Shown here piece after piece: positions 26,801 to 38,800 of a stretch of 64,000 nt of DNA. Positions within the stretch are counted from its first letter, which is position 1. Each line of letters opens with the position of its first letter. A program made the position numbers and the translations under genes. The notes below the pieces were generated by a model that saw only the letters and a list, made by a program, of their open reading frames with translations, ran no database searches and had not been told where the DNA came from. The DNA is from Cheilinus undulatus (taxonomy: Eukaryota > Chordata > Actinopteri > Labriformes > Labridae), in the NCBI RefSeq assembly GCF_018320785.1, contig NC_054879.1, forward strand, positions 42,956,698-43,020,697, read 5' to 3'.

Positions 26801-29800
26801 GGTTCCTGATTGGACGGGAGAAGCCAGGGACACAGAGTGAGGTAGCTCGCCTCATAAGTGAAACACTAGAGCAGGAGAAGAGTCAGCAACAACAACAACA
26901 ACACCTGGATGACCCCTATGAACACTCAACAGAGGAGGTGAGTCATCTATGCAGGAAGTCACTGGAAAGCCCAGTCACTGCTCAGGCTCATGCTGTGTTC
27001 ATGTCTTGTTGGGTAGTAGTCAATAATTATGATAAGATCTCAAATTAGCCATTTTTGAGTATGTCATTGTGGAGGTTGTATGAGTGCAAAATCACTCGTG
27101 AGGATTAAAACAACAGACTATGGCTGATGTGAGGCATCCATGATTATACCTTGAATGTTTCTGTGAATGCTCTTTACAAGTCAGAGACTCACAATTACGA
27201 TAACTCTGACATGATATGAACATAGCATTACCCCCTTTGCCACACCTAGTTTGAATCCCACTCAGCTTAACCAGGAGCAGGGTGCAGCTGGCTGTGAGTA
27301 AGCCATGTGTCACAATTCTTCTGCTGTGTCGAAGGTGTTCTTTCAACTGCTGCTTGTCTGCAAGAGTTGTGAAATGTTTGCGTTCTGAAGTTCAGGCAGC
27401 CAGCCACAAGCCCCTGGTTTTACAGAATTGAGACTGGGCAGAGAGCACATATGTGGGATTTACTGGAGCAGAAAAAGGAATGTGGCTGAACTGAAAATGA
27501 GGAAGTGGTAACTGTCAGCATGAAAGGTGTGATTGTGGTGTCGTTCACTGAGAATAATGTTTACCGTAATGTCCGGGACATGCTGCAGTCAGTCAAACTG
27601 ACCATCACTGTTTGATTATGATGTACTGATTATAATGTTTCCCCCAGACTGTCGGGATCAGTACTCCTGGGAGTGTTGTTGAAACATGCTGATCATGCTC
27701 TAAGCCTTGTAGGGGTGTGCTGTTGTTTGCACTGCATGATGCCATGTGTGATGCCATATTTTAGGAGGAGCGCTATGAAGAGGAGGACGGGGCAGATGAG
27801 AGGATTCTGTGCTCCAATTTCTCTCCAGGTCGGAACGTAGAAGTGTTTGAGCTGCCTGATTCAGAGGCTTTGTTTATGCCAAGCAACATGGACAGCTCTC
27901 AGATGGCCTTCAAGTTCAAAGAGGTATCACCTATACTCTGACTCCTGTGTGAAGAAAATAGAAATCAGAGCATTTAATTTTCTGTTTAGACCACTAAATC
28001 TAAATTTCACCAATTAAAAGATTTTGCCAAACTTAAATTTGCCTTTTTTCTTCATAGCTGCAGCTCAAACATGGCATTGCCACAGCAGAAATAAGTCAAC
28101 TAAAGGAAAAGGTATGATGAAACTGAAATCACATTTTCTTCTGATTTTTTTTTTCATGATGTCAGAAATATCCGCTCATAATAGAACTAAATTAAATGTT
28201 AGATAAACTAAATGCCTACATTTATGTGAAATTTTGAGAATTAAATCAAATGAGCTTTATAGTTCTGTTAACATTAAAGTTAACGTTGATTGCTGACCTA
28301 AACAAATTCAGTTTAAGAGTACCAAGTAATGTCACCTTCTCTCTGCAGCTAAGAGCTTCTGAGGAAGACAGATCCCTGTGGGAAGCCAGGGAGTCTGCAC
28401 TCGAGCAAAAGATAGAGGATAGCAACGAAAAAATCCTGAAGTTGGAGAGTTACTGGCTGGAGGCCCAGACTCTGTGCAAGAGTGTGAATGAACAATTAAG
28501 TGAGGTGCAGGCCCAGCATGAGACCCTGGACAAGAAGTACAACAAAGCAAAGAAAATGCTCAAGGACTACCAACAGAAGTAAGTTTTTCTCAAGTTACAA
28601 AAAGCTTCTCTGTTGCAGAGTTCTTTTGGATTTACTGGTTTAATCAAGGCAGTTTTATTTTGAATAAAAATGCTGTTAAAAAAGTATTTATTCCACTTAT
28701 TCAGTTATCAGTCAACATAATATTATATTGTCAAGTCCAAGTACGTGAGAGAGTGATTTCAAATGATGTGAACTATGCTTGTTGTGTTTGGTAGCCATTT
28801 TATTGGTAAAAACTACAAGCAAGGAGCCAAAGACTAAGCTTACCCAAATACAAATGTCCCATACCCCTAGTCATTTATTCTGGTTTTATTTACTGAGGTT
28901 TTGAGATGCTGATCTCTGAGGTTTCTGCTGCCCCCAATACAAAGGCCTAAAAGAAAGTTTCTTTGTGGTGTCCAAAGTATTAAACATCAACAATTGAAAG
29001 CCTGTCCAAGAAACAATGATTTTGTTTCTATATATGCAGAAAAACAATGAATTTTTTTTTTTCAATCTCTGTAAACTGTGTCTGAAATGTTGTTTTGACA
29101 GTAATGTGAACCTCAGAATAAACTATGGGTTAACAATCATTCTGAATGATGAGAGTAAAGTCTCTCAAAATCCCCTTACACTGTGCTTAGGATATCTTTT
29201 TTTTAAGATTTATTTTGGGCATTTTTGTGCCTTTATTTGATAGAGGAAGACAGTGGATAGAGTTGGAAAAAGGGACGAGAGTGGGGTAGAGACATGCGGT
29301 AAAGGGCCTCAGTCTGGATTTGAACCCAGGCCGTACGCATACATGGGCTGGCCAAAAACCACTAGGCCACATAAGGATATACTTTTTTATTCGTGCAAGA
29401 CACTAAAGCATGGAAAAGGAATCCAGAGTCTATAGATTTGAATATCCTGTCAGGCAAAAAGGATCTAGGACAATGATACTCAACGCTTGGCTCTGGAGCC
29501 ACATGTGGCTCTTTTGTGGTGATTTGTGGCTCTTTTATGTCTCAATTTGAATATTATTCCCCCAGAAAACCAAGTCGCATTAATCAGTTTGTTTTCCACA
29601 CTTATACAGTAAACTTTAATTGTCAAACTTAATTGTCAACCTTCTTTTTTTGTCTGTATACTTCTGTTGCCCTTATTTGCATTTTTTTGCCCCATTTTGC
29701 CACTTTTAAACCATGTTTGCTGTGTTTTGCCCTTTTTGCCACTTTCTACCAATTTTTGCCACTTTATCCTGTTTTACCCTTTTCACAAGTTTTATGCCTC

Positions 29801-32800
29801 ATGCCACTCTGCTGCTTTTTGCCAATTTGATTCACTTTTCACTCATTTTGGCCTCATTTTTGTAACTTTTGGATGATTTTTGCCATCTATAACTCTTTTT
29901 TCTCTCTCTCTCTTCTCTCCCATTTTTTGTCACTTTTTACCAAGTTTTTGCCATTAAATGCTTATTTTGCCTCTTTTCACCCATTTTTTGCCACTTTTTG
30001 ATCATTTTTCTCCACTTTTCACCAATTTGTTTGTGGCTCCTGCAAAGGTATTTTTCATCACTTTGGCTCTTTGGTTGAGAAGGGTTGAGAATAGGCCTGG
30101 GCGATATGGCCTAAAAATCATATCACGGTATTTTTCTTGCCTTTGACAATAACGTTATTATATCACGGTATTACAAAATTAAAAAGAGATAATGCTTTTT
30201 AATCCAAATTCAAGTGTTATTAACCCCCTTCTCCCCTTAAAACAAACCTTTTATGGCATACTCAATTTATTTCTAAGTATAGGAACACAGAAAACATGTT
30301 TATTTTTTTAAGTTTCTCTAGGTTTACTTCTGTCTAATTGCACTCCAAGTTTGACATTTCATCTCTAACCTGATGAGGTGTGTGAAGCTGCTAATGACTT
30401 GAACATATTTCCCAGTGAAGGCGTTCACAATAAAAGCGTTTCAGAAAAATAACAGCCGTGTACTTTTATTTTGAAGAGCTTGACGGAAGTATTGTGTTTA
30501 GCATAGTTAGCTTAGCTTTGGCTGCCGTACCGGGGAACACGACTAGTTTACAGCAGCTTTTCTGACCTCATTTAACATCGCAGCCTGTATCTTTGACTCA
30601 CTGTGGACTTAGAAAAGAAAGTCATAAGTTAAAATAGACTTTTTGTTTAAGCTGTTGTAAGAGGAAGAGCTGCAGCACTAGGCTCTGGAACCAGCCAAAG
30701 CAGCACTTAGCTTGTGTTACAGGCCCAGGCAGGCTGACAGAGACAGCACACTGACTTAGTTGCGGCACAGCCGTCGGACTTTGAGAGGAAAAAACACTTG
30801 TTTTTGCCTGCTAACTCACACTGAGGCAGATACGATGACGTCATTAACAAGCATTATCGCGATTGGTCGGTAGAGTCCAAATCTCTACTGTAGGCCAAAT
30901 TTATATCATATATACCGTCTACCGCATATACTGCGCACCCCTAGTTTAGAGACACTGATCTAGGATCTTAAGTAGTTACTAGGTGGTTTATCAGGATGAG
31001 TAGTAACTGTTCAGTCCTGAATGACTAAATCAACTTAATCTACATCATTCAATAATCTGATTTAAATGTTATTTAGCTCATCCTGTAGAACCAGATTCGA
31101 ACCTAGAGCAGAACATATGTTCAAGATGAATGACTGATGGTTCACTGCTTTTCCTTGTTTCCTCCTCAGAGAGATCGACTTTGTGAAGAAAGAGGAGGAG
31201 CTGAAAAAGACACTTGATGAAAAGGAGAAGTGGTACATGGAGCAGCTGGAGAGCTTGCAGAACAGGGTAACCTCCAGCTCTTAGGCCACAGTCTTCAAGA
31301 ATACACAATAACACAAACATTGCAATGAACCTTTAGTGTTGTCCACAGATAGCTGTTCTGGAGTCCAGTGGAGCCTCGGGTGCGGAGCCTCAGAGTGGTC
31401 AGGACTCTGCAACAGATGGGACGTTAAGCGTCACAGACTCAGTCAACAACTCACAATCTGTTGACTCACTGCTAGGTACAAGGAGTCACCAGAATGAAAT
31501 TGATTTGATAGCGGAAACAAAAATATCATACTTGGATAGTATCATCTGTTAAACATTTACAAGTCCACATCATCAGCTCCAGTGACCCTTGTTAATGATT
31601 AAAATGGTGGTTGGTATGTGATGATTATTTTTGTTTTTCTCTTTTGCAGAGCAAGACTGGAGTGACTTGGTCCCTGAGACTGAGCGCTTGGACACCAGTG
31701 CACACAGAGCAAAGGGCCTGCTGGCTCAGAAAGCCAAACGTCAGCCCCCTTCTCGGAACAAACTGAAAGAGAGCCTTGCTGTGACTTCAAGTTACTCTCA
31801 GGTCAGCCAGGATACTGAGGCCACAGTTAAAGTATGAAACTGAAACACTTAAGCAGGTTTATGCTTAAAAAGTGATCCCAGATCAATTAAAAGGTGACAG
31901 TCTATGCCTCTCTTCTGAAGAGGAAACAGAGCAGCTGTTAACTTGAGTAATGTTTAACTTTGAAGATATGAGCTGACCTGTCACGTCAAACAAGGAGGGA
32001 TTTTATGCAGGGAATGTAGTTGGCAGTTTGACCCTCACTGCTGCTGTTGCTCAGCTGTCTTCTTGTCATGTTTAATGGAAAAGTATAGAAAACTCAGATC
32101 TTTCAGCAAATAGAATTAGCACTGTGTGACCTGCTGTTGTGCAGCTGAAGCCTTAGTTTCCCTTGGAAAAAAATCTGAATTACTCACAGCTGTTCTTAAC
32201 ACAAAACAGGGATTGTTCCGAAGTGTCTCTTTCCTTTACAATAAAATGAAAAAAAAATATGTCTGTATTATAAAACAGGAACTTCTGACTCATTAACGTC
32301 TATAATGATCCTTAAAAATGTTGCTTTTGCACCAATAGGTATACTTTGAGCTTGATAGAATGATATAAGTGGCTGTTATACAGTTAGTGCGTACCAGACT
32401 GAGTTAATCAGAACTGAAGATCAGAGCTTTTATGTTTTATAAATAGTGTCCGTCTCCTCTTCCGTGGATTGTCCTCATAAATAATTAGCTTTGTCCCCAC
32501 AGGAAACTGAAGAAGACGAGGAGGAGCAGGAATCTCCCAGGAGGAGGAGGTCTATCCAGGAGGCTCTATCCCTCCCAGTGCCTGTCTGCTATCCTGGGAA
32601 TGGACAGAAAGATGATCCAGGAGAGACAAGAGATGTATCCAAGAGTAAAACAGAGCTGTCCAGCAGCCCGTCTTTGTCTCACTCACTGGGAGACAGTGTT
32701 GAAAGCAGCGGGAGCCCCTCTCTGTCCCCTCCAAAAGACACCTCATCACCACACTCTCCCTCTCAGTTCATGCGCAATGTCAAGAAGAGGGAGTCCAAAG

Positions 32801-35800
32801 GCAAGGGCAAAGAGCTCAAAGGTATGCAAGACCAAAACGTGATGGCTTCAGCACGGAGGCTCTCTGCTGCATTATTACTGAACCTTGTTATTAATGTTTG
32901 ATTTCAGAGGAGCTAAATGAAGCTTCATCAGCAGGGAAACCTAAGAGAAGATTTCCAGACTTTGGGTGAGCCTCAGTAGTCATCGCTATCATGTATTTCC
33001 CTGTGAGCACAATTTCTCCATTTACTAACTACAAATATTTGTTTATCATCAGGGGGCTGCGAAAGTCTGGTGGAAAAGGAAAAAAACATGATAAGGAAGC
33101 AATGAGAGCATCACTGGACAGCAGGTATGTTATATTTTTATTCTTAATTAACAAACTTAAAGTTGACATGTTAGATTTCAGTTTTTTTCATTTTTGCAAC
33201 TCTAGTTTGAATCTTTAAACATTAAATCCCAGAGTTTCAGCTGTAGTGCATCTGCCATGGAAGGGAGGGGGGATAGGACACTCCCACTCCCTCTTTCATG
33301 CTATCCCCTTATCATGTAAAACGTGATCTGGAGCTTTTCCACTGTGCCGATCCAAGCCAAGCCATGCTGATTTACTTTTCCATCTGTACTGGGCTACACT
33401 GAGCCGCATCCATGATGGCCCTGCTCTGGAGCAGGCCCCAAGTGCGGCCACCCCGCCTCCAAGCAAGCTGTGGTGATGTCTCAATGGTTTTTCATAGTTT
33501 AGGGATGCCTTGCAGACATGCTGCAGTATACTTTGAAATACCTCCCAGATAAGCAATACAAGAAGAAACTTTGGAGAAACAGTTGGTGCTTCTTCCTGTG
33601 GTGGAACAAAGCAGTGCTTACAGAAGCGCAGCTATTTAACAACATCAACTCAAAACGCTGCACCATCAGCTCGATGCGCCCTCAAAGAGTAGCTTGGTTG
33701 TGGTGAAAAAGCGAATCCCCAACGCACTGGACTACAGTGCTGAGTCGAACTAAGTATAGCCACGACCAGGGCTCTCACTGTTCTTGAGAAGCATTAAAAT
33801 GTCTTAAATTGAACTTTTGAAATTAAAGGCCATAAAAAGTCGGACTAAGTTTTATTTTATTAGAAAAAGGTCGTTTAGATTTAAGAAGGCACTTTGACTA
33901 AGATGTGTTTTTATCCTTTTTTTATGTTTTAAATTTTAATCTTTTTTTTCACATTGTTTAGAATCAACTTAGCGGTCCTGCTAAATTATATTATGATAAA
34001 TGTGGAAACAGTGTATGTCTATTAAATAGAGGTATTAAATGTGCCAAAGATGATCAAATTTGGGCATTTACGGCCTAAAAATGTCTTTGTCCCATAACAT
34101 TTGACGTTTCATAAACCGTGTTTTTTGGGCCCTGGCCCAGTGTACCGAAAAATCTTGCATGCCTTTCATTTTTGGTTGGTACTGCTAACTAGTGACTTTA
34201 ATGATCATTTTTTAATAAAGATGGTTCAAATTGGAAAATGGATGGAAGAGATATGATAATTTAGAGCAGTGGTTCTCAACTGGTCTAGCCTCAGGTCCCT
34301 CCAGTCTCTCTTACCACCAATCAGGACCCAAATTTCCCCCAAAATTTTAAGAACACATGTTTTGTTAATTTAATATGTTGCCGTTCTGAGCATGATTGGA
34401 CCAAGTACATGATATGAAAAATGGGCAGAAAAAAATTGATAAGTTTTACACCCTCTTTCCCATCATTATGTGTAAATTTTTGCTAATTTTGTAGAGATCT
34501 GGAGAAATTACTCCATTATCATGAGAAAAGTAGCCTTATTCATTTCAAGAAAGGGAGATAAACTAGTTGAAATATTGACCAAACATTTAAATGTACCCAA
34601 TTTCATGGTAAAACAGGGTAAAACAGAAGGTATCGATGCATGTCCATTAAGGACTTTAGGACTTTTTACCACCATTCTTTTTTTTTTACAGACACCTATA
34701 TGCAACCCACTAAAAACGGCTCTGCAACCCACCTCTGGGTCCTGTCCCACAGTTTGAGAACCACTGATTTAGAGGACATAATGGAGTTTACTATCGACTT
34801 TCATTTAACTGTAACTGTTGAGCTCTGTGGTGACGACAGATGGTACAAGATACAGTTGAAGAGTTATACCAGACAGTTCAGTCCTGTAGAGGACAGTCAT
34901 TATGCACAATTTTAACACAAATGATTGAAAAGATTTTGACTTTAATTGATCAACAGTACAGCTAAATCCCCATAATACATATGTCTTCGTCTAAAAAGGT
35001 GTTGTGATGGTTTAGTCACTCTTAAAGCATTCCTGCAGATGCTACATATCATCAACTAACTCTGTGTTGGTTTCAACGGCAGTACTGATGAATTCTGTGC
35101 TTCTGTTTGGATGTTAATATTTAGCTTTCTACTTTCTTGCTCACAAATCTTCATATATCCACATTTATCTAATGGTTATTGTTGAGTCGTTGTTAAAGGA
35201 ACTTGTCCTACAATAAGCTGACTCATTTGTAATCTGTAGTGTTGTGTTGCTCTTTTTCTCCAATGTCTAGGGGATCAGCAGAGTTACTGGAGGAGTCTGG
35301 AGGGAACCTGTCTCCTGCAGATTCCATGACTTCCATCCCCACCTGTATGCCCTTCTCCTGGTTTGGAGACAAAGAGAGAGACAGGGATAGAGATCCCTCC
35401 TCTTCTAACAGCAGTCTGCCATACACTACTGAGACCAGCAGCGAGCAAAGCCAAGACCGCAGGAATAAGGTATGTTGGTGAAGCTGAAAACGGAGCGTAA
35501 AAGTAGCCACAGGTTTGTCCTATTCTGTATAGTATGAATAGAATTCAGATAAACCAAATGTGCAGGCTTGTGTCATCCTCACTGTAAGAGTAAAACTAGT
35601 AGACCCATGATTGGAAGCTGCTTACAGACACGTGCCTTTTTTTGGTTTGGTCTAAAAATGAGCTTCAGCATACATGAGCTACCATAACTGGATCCATATG
35701 TAAGCCTTCAGAGAGAGCAGGGATGATCTGGTGGCTTTTCAATGAGCTTGCAAGTAGTGACACATCAAAAGCATCCAGAGAAATGCACTTACATCCAGGC

Positions 35801-38800
35801 TGCGGTTGGGCCAAAGCTCCCATGATGCCATTTAATGAGTTCAAGACAGACCAAGCCCGGCGGGAAGATATGATCACTTAAAGAAAAGTTATTTTCTTAG
35901 TGCTGTTTATGTCAGGCTAATATTTGTAACACTTTCCTGCCTGGACATTAATCTGTGAACCGTGTTTCCTTCACACAGACAAATCTCTCCTGGTCCTCTT
36001 TATTCAGTCGATCAGTAGATTTGGTACAGTATAAACACATTTTTGCTTCACCTTTGATTCTAGATGACACTGTAGAGCACTAACAAATATGTTTGAGATG
36101 AATCATTTCTCACCTCAATACATCCTGCCTTATGTATTGAAATGTTCTCAATTTTTGTAGTTGGTATGTGGTGTCATAACTAATCACTCACAGACACAAT
36201 AGAAAGATTTGTCTTGTATGACACGATGAAGCCTAAAGTAGTTTGTGCAGGCTCATTGCACCAGCTGATTAGAAGCTTGATTTGTGTTTCACATAACAAT
36301 CACTGCTACACTGTAGCTAACTTGTGCTGTGCAGCTTGTTTTAATTCCTAAACCTGTTCTAGGATGTATGGCAACTTTCAAGATGCTGGTGCAACAGCCT
36401 GCAGTTCAGAAAAATATTCACTTTCTTATGATTCAGTTATTAGTGCCTTAATTCAATTGAATCACTTTCTCTGCTGCTTACTTGACTAAACCAGAAACAT
36501 AACCTCATACCTGAAACGTGTGTGCTTGTTTCTACCAGTAGAGGTAGTGTGGTGGTAGTTGCTGTAGATTAGGAGTTGTTGATGTAGTTTGGTGGTGGAT
36601 TGGTTTTGTCACTGCTGTAGTAAGTAGTTGATCTTTTGTCTTTTGCTCACGTTGACTATTAAAAGTCATTCACTGCTCACATAAATGACCAAGATTGCTG
36701 CCACTGCATTAACAGTTTTTATCATTAATCCTAATAATTCAAGTTTAACTCATCCCTTACGTCTGTTATTTTGTTTGCTGCTCCTTGGTGTTGTTTACTT
36801 CAGTAAATGCGTTCCTTGTTTCCACTTGTTCCAGAGTTTTTCAGTCATAGATGATTCTAACCCTGCCAGTCCCAGTTCAGACATCTCTGGGTTAGTCGCT
36901 GAACCCAATCTGTCTGGGCGCTCACACACTTTAATCTTCTCTTCCAGCGAGGTGAGTGCTCTCCTTGTTTCAGTTACAAAAGCCGTGTGGGACGCCTTGA
37001 TGCAGCTGAAAGGGGACATTCTCAAGCATGCTCTTTGAGCCTCTCCCCGCTTCCATAGCTGAGATTAAACAGTGAATGCAGAAGGAGCAGAGCAGAGCTG
37101 CATGTGTGTGTCAAGGCTGTGTTAAAACAAGTGTTGTGGCTCAGCTTTTCTTTAGTCGGCTGTGATGTTCAGAGCTCGTCTCTGTTAGAAATGTCAACCA
37201 GTGCTTTATGTTCTTTACAAGCTTTGGCAGACCACAGAAAAATGTTGAGTGCCCTGCTGTCCGCTCGCTGGTGTTTCAGCATCTGCTCTTTTTTCAAATG
37301 CTAGTGTCAAGTGTCTCAGTCTTAGTAAAACAGTATACAGATGCACACAGAGCTGCAGCTGAGAATGGGTTTGGTATTTTGTTGTCATGCTTGCAAATTT
37401 ATTTATTTATTTGTTGTGCCAGCTTGAGGCATTTGTACTTTTTTGCTCTGTGTAAGTATTTATTTTTGTACAGATCTACTGTTGTTGTCTTTACTTTTGT
37501 TTCTGGTCCTTTACCCCCTCCGTCCTCTTGTTTGTACTGCTTTTTAGGCTTTTGCTCCACCCATTGTGTCAAATATGAAAAAAATTATTGTACACCAGGA
37601 ATTTAATTTAAGATTTATTTAAGCTTTTTTTTTTTTTTTAAATTTCCATTTTTTTATTAAGAACAGAGCCATAACATTCCCTATCACAACTCGGCCACAA
37701 GACTTCCTGTTCCCTTTTTTTTTTTTTTTTCAGAAAAACAAAACAAACTGAGCCAAAAAGGAGGTATACAACACAATAATAATGATAATAATAAATAATC
37801 AGTGAAGTCCTTGGCCCTTGGCACATTTTCATAAATAGCACACCAAATAAAGATATATAATAAATGAATAAATAAACAAAAATTGAAAAAATAATAATAA
37901 AACACAATTAAATTGAATGAAGGAAAAAAAAAGTTTTGACATCAGACAATTGTGTAAATATTTAAGCTTTTTTTTTACAGAATATTTTTTCTGAATTTCA
38001 CCACCTGTCAGAAACTTAGCACATTGAGCAAGGAGTCCAAAATTATTAACAGTAATCACTTTTATATTTTTTGCGGATCAGGCTGATAAATTTTGGATAA
38101 ACAAATAAAAGCCACAATTTAGTTGATGTCATGAAAAAGAAAATACACATTTAAATCTTTTTAACATTTACTATAAAATGGCTAAATATTTCAGTTAAGT
38201 ATATTAATTATTAATGTTTTTGTAAATTAATTACCTAGTTTTGATTCAGTACAATAGTAGTATATTATCTGTTATCATTCTTTCATGATTCAGTGTTACT
38301 TTCCCAGGATATTAATAATATTTTGTCTTCTTATCAACTTTAACATGTTTTTTTGTTGTTTGTGTCCTCTGTAGACTCTGGATGATGAACCAGTAGCTTC
38401 AGGTAAAGAGTATCAGTGGCAGAACCGGCCTGTGTGGGAATGGACCAATCAGCAGGTCTGTCACTGGTTGATGGGCATGAATATGGACCAATACACACCT
38501 GAGTTCACAGCCAAGGGAGTGGACGGCCAGCAGCTTTTACATCTGGACAGTGACAAGTTAAAGGTAGAACAATCAAACCTCCTCTTAGTGTTACCATTTT
38601 AAAACGATGAACTCTGACCTTGTGCTGTAATACTTTAGTACTCAACAGATTTCATTTGTTTGGCTCTGCCAGCTTCTGACTGCCACCTTGTGGCTGGTGA
38701 GGTTTTCCTTTGGAAACATAAAGATGTAGATGATTCAATAATTCCCATTCTCTCTTTTATTAGAGAGAGAGGGAGTGTTGTCATGTCATGACTCAAACAC

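Larger units (their letters stand above)
29471..30957 (-). mobile_element. hAT-like element carrying a satellite array and a nested MITE
   Basis: A perfect 8-bp duplication ATCTAGGA flanks it (29463-29470 and 30958-30965). Its left end CAATGATACTCAACG pairs with the right end, read across the nested insert as GGTTGAGA plus GACACTG. Subterminal GGCTCTGGAGCCACATG and GTGGCTCTTTT blocks match the right end of the element at 3207-4568, so this copy lies in the opposite orientation. The interior (29640-30040) is a GCCACTTTT-type array. A second element is inserted at 30091-30942. It has no transposase. Confidence 0.88.

Noticed and set aside
29187-29435. Open frames at a tRNA-like sequence, and a possible tRNA gene
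   Set aside because: The A-box/B-box head belongs to a SINE with an A-rich tail and target duplication. The tRNA fold is not intact.
37638-38059. Minus-strand hydrophobic open frames
   Set aside because: Low-complexity A/T-rich intron sequence with homopolymers. No domain and no splice support.
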